A stretch of 64,000 nucleotides of DNA from Acidobacterium capsulatum ATCC 51196 (lineage in GTDB: Bacteria > Acidobacteriota > Terriglobia > Terriglobales > Acidobacteriaceae). Positions 50,918 to 58,789 of the stretch are shown here, piece by piece. Numbering within the stretch: position 1 is the first letter of the stretch; each line of letters begins with the position of its first letter. The notes under the pieces are model-generated. The model ran no database searches and was not told where the DNA came from. It was given only the letters and a program-made list of their open reading frames with translations. The position numbers and the translations under genes were made by a program. Location of the stretch: NCBI RefSeq assembly GCF_000022565.1, contig NC_012483.1, forward strand, positions 2,728,001-2,792,000. Direction: 5' to 3'.

Positions 50918-51643
50918 TCAGGCGACGGTGATGTAGCTGTAGCGGCCTTCGGTCTGCAGCAGCGCGATGGCGGCCACCTGGGCGGCGACGGTCAGGACGC
51001 CGGGATAGACATGGGCCAGCCAGTCTTCGGCGATCTCTTCAGGCTTCTGGCTGAGGTTGCGCAGTTTGATGAGCTTGCGGGCCTGCTCCTCGACGGCGGT
51101 GTGGCAGCAGAGAAAGTGGACGCCGCGATGCTGGAGGGCCTGAATGCTGGTGTCCTGGTAGAGAGAATCGGGGCTGTCGGGACTGCTGGAGGGGTACTGG
51201 AGACCGTGCTTGCTGGGATAGAAGATGTTGCGTTCGGCAGGCTTGCCGGTTTCCGGGTCGGTGACCTTGAACCATTCGCCGACCTTGTACTTCTTCCAGA
51301 CGTAGTCATCCATGTTGAGCATGTTGGCCGGCCCGTGCAAGGCGGCGGCGATCTGGATCTGGTCTGCTGGAATGCCAAAGCCGAAGTGCAGGCCATTGAG
51401 CGAGTTCTTGATGTTGTTGAGGAAGCCGCCTCCGCCGATGGCGATGATGTCGTAGACCTGCTTGACGCGTGCGGGGTGATGCGCCAGGGCGTTGAAGTCC
51501 GCGATCTTCCAGGTGGAAGTGGTGGCGACGAGCTGCGCATTGGCGGCAGGGGCAAGACCGGCCATGGTGGAGAGGGCAGCAGCCCCCGCGGCGGCGGTGA
51601 CAAAGGTGCGGCGGCTGAATTTGCCGGGACTGGAGTTTTTCAT
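50918..51643 (-). CDS. Tat-exported DsrE-like protein
   Basis: 241 residues. The twin-arginine signal (FSRRTFVTAAAGAAALS) sends the folded protein to the periplasm. The mature part shows DsrE/DsrF-like alternation: YDIIAIGGGGFLNNIKNSL, GIPADQIQIAAALHG, VHFLCCHTAVEEQARKL and a final PGVLTVAAQVAAIALLQTEGRYSYI. The adjacent Cys pair (LCC) is where DsrE-type proteins carry reactive cysteines. It is first of a three-gene set (about 33 bases before the binding protein), so it may handle sulfur intermediates with the TsdA-like cytochrome. Function is inferred. Confidence 0.7.
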   Translation of the reverse strand: MKNSSPGKFSRRTFVTAAAGAAALSTMAGLAPAANAQLVATTSTWKIADFNALAHHPARVKQVYDIIAIGGGGFLNNIKNSLNGLHFGFGIPADQIQIAAALHGPANMLNMDDYVWKKYKVGEWFKVTDPETGKPAERNIFYPSKHGLQYPSSSPDSPDSLYQDTSIQALQHRGVHFLCCHTAVEEQARKLIKLRNLSQKPEEIAEDWLAHVYPGVLTVAAQVAAIALLQTEGRYSYITVA

Positions 51644-52166
51644 CGGTTCCTCGCTTGGGGTGTTGACGGTTGAGGGCTGAGGTCAGGGAGCCAGTAGGGT
51701 GGCCGTAGCTCGGGGAGTGTGAATGAAGCCGGCAGGGCCTGTATTTGTCTCGCACATTCAGGGATAGGGCTGGCCGTGACGGAGGTCACAGGGCATAGGC
51801 GGGACGGGGACAGACGGCGATGGCCTCTCTGGGTTTGCATGCAGGTTCAGTGTGGAGAAACGGGGCGAGGTGCGTCCAAGCAGAAAATCTTATGGCCGAT
51901 TAGCGGGCGGGGCGGGGTGAGGGTGGGGAGGAAACTCGGCGGTGAATGTGGGGCGGGAGCTTGGTGTTTGCCGGAAAGTCCTTATTTTCAATTGAGTACG
52001 TGGCCTCAAAGGCTTGGGTCAGAATATGACAACAAATCACTCATGTTTTATGCATCCATTGTGCTATAGTCTGCGTCAGATGTACTGAGTGCCGAAGTCG
52101 AGCCGGGCAAACGCTCCTTCGGCCCTCAGGCCAAAACTTTTCAAAGGAATCGTACGGAGGTACATC
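51644..52166. other. 523-base divergent region between the redox operon and hsp20
   Basis: No gene is visible. It contains a GTGAC/GTCAC palindrome toward the redox operon. Near 52063 there is a TATAGT-like hexamer about 100 bases before the hsp20 start. No CIRCE or HspR operator was found. The leader of hsp20 is about 100 bases long. Confidence 0.5.
51776..51789. promoter_or_regulatory. CRP/FNR-like inverted site upstream of the redox operon
   Basis: GTGACGGAGGTCAC, with GTGA and TCAC separated by six bases, the spacing of CRP/FNR-family operators, followed by an A. It is centred about 139 bases before the Tat-protein start. No regulator gene of that family is in the window, so this is only a candidate. 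Confidence 0.35.
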
Positions 52167-52649
52167 ATGGCAATCACTCGTTGGGACCCGTTTCGGGATG
52201 TGCTCGCTCTGCAGAACCGCATGAACTCGCTCTTCCAGGACTATGCCCGCACGGGCGGGGATGATCTGGTTTCGACGGCGTCGTTCGTTCCGCCGGTCGA
52301 TATCTATGAAGACGAGCACAGGATTGTGCTGAAGCTCGAAGTGCCGGGCATGAAGCAGGAGGACTTCGACATTCAACTGGAAAACAACACGCTGACGATT
52401 CGCGGCGAGCGGAAGTTTGAGAAAGAAGAGAAGGAAGAGAACTTCCATCGCATTGAGCGGCGTTATGGTACGTTCTTCCGGTCGTTTGCGGTGCCGAACA
52501 CCGTTAACACCGAGCAGGTGAAGGCGGGCTATGATGCGGGCGTGTTGCGGATTGAGCTGGCGAAGCGCGAGGAGACCAAGCCGAAGCAGATCAAGGTGCA
52601 GGTGGGCGCAGGTCCAGTGAAGACGGTGGAGAACAAGCCGGCGGCGTAA
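52167..52649 (+). CDS. Small heat-shock protein Hsp20
   Basis: 160 residues from the ATG at 52167, six bases after GGAGG. An N-terminal WDPFRDVLALQNRMNSLF arm precedes the alpha-crystallin domain (~45-140: PPVDIYEDEHRIVLKLEVPGM, then NNTLTIRGERKF, and GVLRIELAKRE). It holds unfolded proteins in oligomers until ClpB/DnaK rescue them. It lies 195 bases upstream of clpB on the same strand with a terminator between, so they are neighbours rather than one strict operon. Confidence 0.95.
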   Translation: MAITRWDPFRDVLALQNRMNSLFQDYARTGGDDLVSTASFVPPVDIYEDEHRIVLKLEVPGMKQEDFDIQLENNTLTIRGERKFEKEEKEENFHRIERRYGTFFRSFAVPNTVNTEQVKAGYDAGVLRIELAKREETKPKQIKVQVGAGPVKTVENKPAA

Positions 52650-52684
52650 AGACAGTTGTCAGTTCTCAGTGACCAGTCCACAGT

Positions 52685-52715
52685 GCGGGATGGCCCGGTT
52701 GGCCATCCCGCTTTT
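52685..52715 (+). terminator. Intrinsic terminator of hsp20
   Basis: A perfect 11-bp stem, GCGGGATGGCC with GGCCATCCCGC, loop CGGTT, followed by TTTTG. Confidence 0.85.
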
Positions 52716-52734
52716 GCTAGCCGGTCTGGAATGA

Positions 52735-52844
52735 GCTCAGACTAAGAGCTGCGGGGCTGCGAGCTGAGGACGGAAAGCTGGAGACTGGGCACTGAAGGCT
52801 GGCACTGAAAATTGGGGACCGATAACTGGCAACTGAGGTGAAAT
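52735..52844. repeat. Degenerate CTG/ACTG-type short repeats before clpB
   Basis: About 110 bases made of loosely repeated words such as GAGCTG, AGCTGAGGA, ACTGGGCAC, GGCACTGAA and ACTGGCAACTGAGG. A related stretch (CAGTTGTCAGTTCTCAGTGA) lies at 52653-52672 before the terminator. The clpB promoter is probably embedded here, but no clear -35/-10 pair was seen. Confidence 0.5.
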
Positions 52845-55469
52845 ATGGCGATTCGTTGGGACAAATTTACGGTGAAGTCGCAGGAGGCGGTGCAGGCGGC
52901 GAGTGGGATTGCGAGCGAGCATGGGAATCCTGAGCTGCTGACGCTGCACTTGCTGGCCGCACTGCTGGCCGATCAGGAGAGCATCGTGGTGCCGGTGCTC
53001 GAGAAGGTGGGCGTGCCCACGGCGCAGTTGCGCACCAAGGTGGAGGAAGCGATTGCGAAGCTGCCGAAGGTGAGCGGAGCCTCGGCGCAGCCTGGGATTG
53101 CGGCGACGCTGAACAAGGTGTTTGACCAGGCCTTCAAGGAAGCGGAGAACTTCAAGGACGATTACGTCTCGACGGAACATCTTTTATTGGCGATGGCCGC
53201 GCAAAAGAACGATGGCGCGCAGTTGCTGCTGGCCTCGGTGGGCGCGACGTATGACGCGATATTAAAGAGCCTGAGCAGCGTGCGCGGTTCGCAGCGGGTG
53301 ACGGACCAGAATCCGGAAGGCAAATTTCAGGCGCTGGAGAAGTATGCGAAGGACCTGACGGAACTGGCGCGGCGCGGCAAGCTGGACCCGGTGATTGGGC
53401 GCGACGAGGAGATTCGCCGCGTGGTGCAGGTGCTGTCGCGGCGGACGAAGAACAATCCGGTGCTGATTGGCGAGCCGGGCGTGGGCAAGACGGCGATTGT
53501 GGAGGGGCTGGCGCGGCGCATTGTGCATGGCGACGTGCCGGAGATTTTGCGCGAGAAGCGAGTGATTTCGCTTGACCTTGGCTCGATGCTGGCCGGGGCG
53601 AAGTTTCGCGGCGAGTTTGAAGACCGCCTGAAGGCTGTGCTGAAAGAGATTGAGGAGTCGAATGGGCAGATCATTCTGTTCATCGACGAGCTGCACACGC
53701 TGGTGGGCGCGGGCGCGGCAGAGGGCGCGATTGATGCGTCGAACATGCTGAAGCCGGCGCTGGCGCGCGGCGAGCTGCGCGCGATTGGCGCGACGACGCT
53801 GAACGAGTATCGCAAATACATTGAGAAGGACGCGGCGCTGGAGCGGCGCTTTCAGATTGTGTTTGTGGGCGAGCCGAATGTCGAGGACACGATTGCGATT
53901 TTGCGCGGGCTGAAGGAGCGCTATGAGGCGCATCACAAGGTGCGCATCAAGGATGCGGCGATTGTGTCGGCCGCGACATTGTCGCATCGCTATATCTCGG
54001 ACCGGTTTTTGCCGGACAAGGCGATTGACCTGGTGGACGAGGCGGCGGCTTCGCTGGCGATTCAGATAGGATCGGTGCCCACGGAGATAGATCAACTGGA
54101 GCGCGAGGCGACGTCGCTTGAGATTGAGCGGACGGCGTTGAAGCGCGAGACGGACCAGAATTCCAAAGACCGGCTGGAAGTGGTGGAGCGCGAATTGGCC
54201 GCATTGAAGGAGCAGGCGACCGGGCTGCGGGCGCGCTGGCAGAAGGAGCGCGAGGCAATCACGCAACTGAGCGAGCTGAAGAACCGTGTGGAGGCGCTGC
54301 GCTTTGAGGCCGATGAGCAGACGCGGCGCGGAAACCTGGAGCGCGCCGCGCAGATTCAGTACGGCGAGTTGCCGCGGCTGGAGGCCGAGGTGCAGAAGCT
54401 GAACGCGCAGCAGGAGGGCGCGGAGAATGCGCAGCGCATGCTGAAAGAAGAAGTGGATGAGGAAGACATTGCGCGCGTGGTGAGCAAGTGGACCGGGATT
54501 CCCGTGGCCAAGATGCTTGAGGGCGAAGTGCAGAAGCTGGTGCAGATGGAGGAGCGGCTGCGCGACCGGGTCGTGGGGCAGGATGAGGCGCTGAGCACGG
54601 TGGCGAATGCGATCCGTCGTTCGCGCGCGGGGCTGAGCGACCCGAAGCGGCCGATTGGCTCGTTTATTTTCCTGGGACCCACGGGCGTCGGCAAGACGGA
54701 GACGGCGCGGGCGCTGGCCGAGTTCCTGTTTGATGACGAGCAGGCGATGATTCGCATCGACATGAGCGAGTACATGGAGAAGCATGCGGTGGCGCGTTTG
54801 ATTGGCGCGCCTCCGGGCTATGTGGGCTATGACGAGGGCGGCCAGTTGACGGAGGCCGTGCGGCGGCGGCCTTACTCGGTGGTGCTGTTTGACGAGATCG
54901 AGAAGGCGCATCCGGATGTGTTCAACGTGCTGCTGCAGGTGCTGGACGACGGGCGGCTGACGGACTCGAAGGGGCGCACGGTGGACTTCAAGAACACGGT
55001 GCTCATCATGACCTCAAACCTGGGCGCGCAGGCGCTGCATGCCGAGGCGTTGCAGGATGAAGCGGCCTTTGAGCAGGCGCGCGAGCAGGTGATGGAGGTG
55101 CTGCGGCAGAGCTTTAGGCCGGAGTTTTTGAACCGCGTGGATGACATTGTGATCTTCCGTCCGCTGGGCGAAGCGCAACTGGTGCATATTGTGGATCTGC
55201 GGCTCAAGGATCTGGAGCAGTTGCTGAAGGAGCGTCACATCACGATTGAGCTGACGGATGCGGCGCGGCATCAGCTCTTCCTGAGTGGATATGATCGCGC
55301 GTACGGTGCGCGTCCGTTGAAGCGTGCCATGCAGCGGTTGATTCAAGATCCGCTGGCGATGCGGATTCTGGATGGAGAGGTGCTGCATGGGGATCATGTG
55401 CGGATTGATGCTGATCCGCTCAAGAACCAGTTGAGCTTTGAGGTGACGGGAAGAGAGGCGGTGAAGTGA
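52845..55469 (+). CDS. clpB: Protein disaggregase ClpB
   Basis: 874 residues. It extracts polypeptides from aggregates together with DnaK/DnaJ. The Clp N-domain (~1-145) with two repeats is followed by NBD1 (Walker A GEPGVGKT beginning at residue 209), the long middle domain coiled coil (~400-530), and NBD2 (Walker A GPTGVGKT at ~611). Conserved [23 protein letters not shown] and the C-terminal [19 protein letters not shown] complete the family. It lies downstream of hsp20, giving a protein-quality-control block. Confidence 0.97.
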   Translation: MAIRWDKFTVKSQEAVQAASGIASEHGNPELLTLHLLAALLADQESIVVPVLEKVGVPTAQLRTKVEEAIAKLPKVSGASAQPGIAATLNKVFDQAFKEAENFKDDYVSTEHLLLAMAAQKNDGAQLLLASVGATYDAILKSLSSVRGSQRVTDQNPEGKFQALEKYAKDLTELARRGKLDPVIGRDEEIRRVVQVLSRRTKNNPVLIGEPGVGKTAIVEGLARRIVHGDVPEILREKRVISLDLGSMLAGAKFRGEFEDRLKAVLKEIEESNGQIILFIDELHTLVGAGAAEGAIDASNMLKPALARGELRAIGATTLNEYRKYIEKDAALERRFQIVFVGEPNVEDTIAILRGLKERYEAHHKVRIKDAAIVSAATLSHRYISDRFLPDKAIDLVDEAAASLAIQIGSVPTEIDQLEREATSLEIERTALKRETDQNSKDRLEVVERELAALKEQATGLRARWQKEREAITQLSELKNRVEALRFEADEQTRRGNLERAAQIQYGELPRLEAEVQKLNAQQEGAENAQRMLKEEVDEEDIARVVSKWTGIPVAKMLEGEVQKLVQMEERLRDRVVGQDEALSTVANAIRRSRAGLSDPKRPIGSFIFLGPTGVGKTETARALAEFLFDDEQAMIRIDMSEYMEKHAVARLIGAPPGYVGYDEGGQLTEAVRRRPYSVVLFDEIEKAHPDVFNVLLQVLDDGRLTDSKGRTVDFKNTVLIMTSNLGAQALHAEALQDEAAFEQAREQVMEVLRQSFRPEFLNRVDDIVIFRPLGEAQLVHIVDLRLKDLEQLLKERHITIELTDAARHQLFLSGYDRAYGARPLKRAMQRLIQDPLAMRILDGEVLHGDHVRIDADPLKNQLSFEVTGREAVK

Positions 55470-55563
55470 AGGGAGACTTGGTCCATCCTTTCCACCCTTC
55501 GCTTCCCACCTCATCTACGAAGACCTGTCGATGGGCACTCTGATTCTCCGAGAGTACTGAATC

Positions 55564-55587
55564 CCAGGTCCGAAAACACGGACCTGG
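55564..55587. repeat. Dispersed hairpin element, copy B
   Basis: CCAGGTCCG and CGGACCTGG form a hairpin with a short A-rich loop, followed by GGCACCCCC. It matches copy A at 44496-44519 in layout and most bases. It is a single copy here without tandem repeats. Confidence 0.7.
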
Positions 55588-55648
55588 GGCACCCCCTGAA
55601 GTATGGAATGCCCGATAGCTTCGGCTGGAATGACACATTTTTTCTATG

Positions 55649-55684
55649 AAAAAGCCCCGCATTCCGGATAGATGCGGGGCTTTT
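55649..55684. terminator. Bidirectional terminator between clpB and the TonB-receptor gene
   Basis: A 13-bp stem, AAAAGCCCCGCAT with ATGCGGGGCTTTT, with a 9-base loop. It has A on one side and T on the other, so it terminates in both directions for the two convergent genes. Confidence 0.9.
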
Positions 55685-55699
55685 GTATCTGTGAGAGTG

Positions 55700-58630
55700 C
55701 TAAAAGGTGAAGCGCGAGGAGAATTGCAGTTCGCGGGCGGGAAGCTGATTGCTCACGCCGGGGAGGGGTTGTCCGAATCCCTGGCCGGGTGCGTTGCCGT
55801 TGCCGTAGGTTCCGCTGTAGCCGACAAAGTTGGCATGGTTGGTGGCGTTGAGCGCTTCGGCGCGCAGAGCCAGATGGGCGCGGGTGCCGGGGATGGGAAA
55901 GTCGCGCTCGACGAAGGGTGAGACGTCGTAGATGGCTTCTCCGCGGCCGGTGTTGCGGCCGATGACGTGGCCATCGATTACGGGACGGTCGGTGGTGGCG
56001 CGGTTGTCGCCGCTGTTGGTGGTGCCGGTGACGATGTTGTAGGGCAGGCCCGACGCCAGCGTGGCGATGCCGCCGAGCTGGATGCGGAAGGGCGCGTCAT
56101 AGACGCCGCTGAGGACGAAGCGATTGCGCTGGTCAAAGATGGCGTTGCCGTATTCCGCGGTGCCGGTGAAGTTGGGGTCGTTGGGATTCTGGCTGGGAAT
56201 GTCAGGGTCTACGTTGTCGAGCGCGTGCGACCACGCGTAGCTGGCGAGCAGCCAGGAACCGTTGGCGAAGTGATGGTTGAGATTGATGTCAAGCGCGTTG
56301 TAGTTAGCGTAGCCATCGTTCACGTCGCTCTGAATGACGGAGTAGGGCGGCTCAGGATTGCTGGCATGAGTGGGGCTGCAGGTCATGCCGTGCTCGTTGT
56401 ACCAGTAGACCCAGTAGGGGCGGGTGCAGTTGGCCGCCTGCGCGCTGCGGGACTGGCCTTGCGCGGTGCGAATGAAGGGCGCGGGCGAGTCGAGGTCGAG
56501 CGGGCGCACGTTGTGGAGGGTGTGCGAGCCCACGTAGTCGAGGCTGAGGGTCCAGTGCCCGGGCAATGCGCGTTGCAGGCCGAGCGTCCACTGCTCGGTG
56601 TAGGGGTTGAGGAGCACGCCGGGATAGCCCTTGAGCGTGGAGACGGGGAAGAACTGGTTGTAGTAAGCGGCGCGGCCGGGACGGATGTAAAGACTGAGCA
56701 GCGGCACCTGCGCTCCGGCAGGAAAGGCCGGGAGCGGCGCGGCGGCGACGCTGGTGGGAAAGCCGATCTGGCCCGGCGCGGCGGTGTAGTTGAAGACGCC
56801 GGTGGGTCCGGTGAGTGCGTAGTTTGCCTGAGAGTTGTCGACGATTTGCGAGTAGTAGATGCCGAAGCCGCCGCGCACTACGGTCTGGCCGCGTCCGCCG
56901 AGGTCGTAGTCAAAGCCAATGCGCGGGGCGAAATCGTTGCGGGCATCGGTGAAGGTCTGCTGTTCATAGCGCAGGCCGAGGTTGAGGGTGAGGTTGTTGC
57001 TGGCCTGATAGTCGTCCTGCGCGAAGAGCGCCCAGAGAAAGTCGTTGACCGTGTAATTGGCGTTGCCGTAGCTCTGGGTGTAGGTCTGCACGTTGGCGAT
57101 GTTGCCGAGATAGGCCGGGCTTTCGCAGTAGGAGAGCGACTGCGTGCAGGTGTTGTAGACGAATTCTCCGTCGTAGATGGGGCCGCCGAACTCTTTGCTG
57201 TCGCCGCCGGTGTGAGCCGCGACGAGGCTCGCGCCGAAGCGGACCTGATGGCGTCCCCAATCGGCGGAGAGCACATCGTCGGCGGAGTACTGGTGGTTCA
57301 TGAGCAGCGCCTGCTGCGAGGTGCCCGAGGTGAAGGTTCCGCCGGTGGAGATGGGCACGGAGTATTCGGTGCCGTAGACGGCGGGGTCAAACTCGGTGAT
57401 GGGCGAGGCAAGCTGGAACTGTGCGCGGAGGTCGTTGAGCAGCGTGGGGCTGAGGATGTAGGTGTCGCCAATCTCTGTGGTGTAGGTGCGGCGGCGGAAG
57501 GTGCGCGCGACGGAGGGCAGCGTGTTGCCGCCGACGATTCCAGTGGGGTTGGTGTCGTAAAAAAGGTCGTCGCTCTCGCGCAGAAAGACGCGGTGCTTTG
57601 CGCTGAACTCGTGATCGATGCGCAGGTAGGCAAGGCCTCCGCGATATTTGCCGATGAAATTGCCGGGCGCGATGGGCGAGGTGACGGGCGAGGCCTTGTT
57701 TTCAGAGCTGTATTCGCCAGAGACGAAGAACTGCGTGCGGTGACCGAGCGGGCCGGAGAGTGAAGCGGCGGCCTGGCCCAGGGTGTCATTGGTGAGATCG
57801 TTGCCGCTGGCCGCGTTGGTGCTGTTGAAGCCGGAGAGTTTGGCCTCAGTGGAAGATGGCCTCCACATGCCGAAGGCAGAGCCGTGGAATTGATTTGTGC
57901 CGCTTTTGGTGACAATATTCACGACGCTGCCGGCGCTGGCTCCGTATTCGGCGGAGAAGGAGTTTTCAAGCACGGTCATTTCGCTGACCGCGTTGAGAGG
58001 AATATCGCTGAAGATTGTCTGCCGGCCCCAACTGTCATTGGCGTTTGCACCATCGACCTCGAACCAGGTCTGGCGGCGGCCCGCACCGTTGGTGGTGAAG
58101 AGATCCTGATTCATGAAGATGTCGCCCTGGTTGATGGCGGGGCGGTTGGCGGCGTTGAGCAGCGGCAGGTAGGTGATGCGGCTGTTGAAGAGCGGCAGGT
58201 TGCGTATCTGGCGCGCGGTGAGGACCTCGCCCATCTGGGGCTCGTCGGTGCGCAGTGCGCCTGCTTCGCCGGTGACGACCACGCGGGCAGAGCTGCCGGG
58301 AAGCGAGAGACGTGCGTAGATTTGCGCGGTCACTCCCGCTTCGAGTTGCAGGGCATGGATGTGTGCGGGAGCGAATCCCTGAGAGTTTGCGGTGAGGGTA
58401 TAGCTGCCGGCGATGGGCAGGCTGCCAAACGTAGCAGTGCCGCCGGGGCCGGTGAGCGTGTGGCGCGTGAGGGCGGATTGCGGATTGCTCAGCGTGACGA
58501 GTGCATGCGCGATGGCGCGGCCGTCGGGGTCAAGGACGTGGACTCGAAGGGTCGCAGTGTCAGGGGTCTGCGCAGCGGCAGCGGCTGCGAGTGAGAGGCA
58601 GAGAAGAAGTCCACAAAACGCACGAAACAT
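55700..58630 (-). CDS. TonB-dependent receptor, Oar/CarboxypepD_reg type
   Basis: 976 residues from the ATG at 58630 (the one at 58660 is possible but would add only a hydrophilic extension). A signal peptide (FRAFCGLLLCLSLAAAAAAQ) precedes a carboxypeptidase-regulatory-like domain (~20-100), a plug (DEPQMGEVLTARQIRNLP, then NAVSEMTVLENSFSAEYG) and a long C-terminal outer-membrane beta barrel with many aromatic strand ends, finishing ELQFSSRFTF. Such large receptors are typical of acidobacteria and import polysaccharide breakdown products with TonB energy. The GH31 gene is divergent and 159 bases away. The transported substrate is inferred from that context. Confidence 0.9.
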   Translation of the reverse strand: MFRAFCGLLLCLSLAAAAAAQTPDTATLRVHVLDPDGRAIAHALVTLSNPQSALTRHTLTGPGGTATFGSLPIAGSYTLTANSQGFAPAHIHALQLEAGVTAQIYARLSLPGSSARVVVTGEAGALRTDEPQMGEVLTARQIRNLPLFNSRITYLPLLNAANRPAINQGDIFMNQDLFTTNGAGRRQTWFEVDGANANDSWGRQTIFSDIPLNAVSEMTVLENSFSAEYGASAGSVVNIVTKSGTNQFHGSAFGMWRPSSTEAKLSGFNSTNAASGNDLTNDTLGQAAASLSGPLGHRTQFFVSGEYSSENKASPVTSPIAPGNFIGKYRGGLAYLRIDHEFSAKHRVFLRESDDLFYDTNPTGIVGGNTLPSVARTFRRRTYTTEIGDTYILSPTLLNDLRAQFQLASPITEFDPAVYGTEYSVPISTGGTFTSGTSQQALLMNHQYSADDVLSADWGRHQVRFGASLVAAHTGGDSKEFGGPIYDGEFVYNTCTQSLSYCESPAYLGNIANVQTYTQSYGNANYTVNDFLWALFAQDDYQASNNLTLNLGLRYEQQTFTDARNDFAPRIGFDYDLGGRGQTVVRGGFGIYYSQIVDNSQANYALTGPTGVFNYTAAPGQIGFPTSVAAAPLPAFPAGAQVPLLSLYIRPGRAAYYNQFFPVSTLKGYPGVLLNPYTEQWTLGLQRALPGHWTLSLDYVGSHTLHNVRPLDLDSPAPFIRTAQGQSRSAQAANCTRPYWVYWYNEHGMTCSPTHASNPEPPYSVIQSDVNDGYANYNALDINLNHHFANGSWLLASYAWSHALDNVDPDIPSQNPNDPNFTGTAEYGNAIFDQRNRFVLSGVYDAPFRIQLGGIATLASGLPYNIVTGTTNSGDNRATTDRPVIDGHVIGRNTGRGEAIYDVSPFVERDFPIPGTRAHLALRAEALNATNHANFVGYSGTYGNGNAPGQGFGQPLPGVSNQLPARELQFSSRFTF

Positions 58631-58789
58631 ATAAAGAAGATTAATGTGCGCAGTAGCCATTTTGCGGGCGAACTCCGCATGGCTATACGACTTTCTACGA
58701 ATTTAGGTGGAATACCGGGAAGCTCGTGGGCCGCTGAGGAAAGACAGGGATTTACGATAGAGGGTTCGCTCATCCCCGGAGGTTCCGCA

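Noticed and set aside
52000-52166. A CIRCE or HspR-type heat-shock operator before hsp20
   Set aside because: No TTAGCACTC-N9-GAGTGCTAA or CTTGAGT-N7-ACTCAAG pattern is present in the leader.
53262-54911. A 549-codon minus-strand frame opposite clpB
   Set aside because: It is antisense to ClpB, is extremely Arg/His/Gln-rich and has no recognisable domain.
55967-57763. A 598-codon plus-strand frame opposite the TonB-receptor gene
   Set aside because: It is antisense to a clear outer-membrane receptor, and its Val/Ala/Gly composition is an artefact of the antisense codons.
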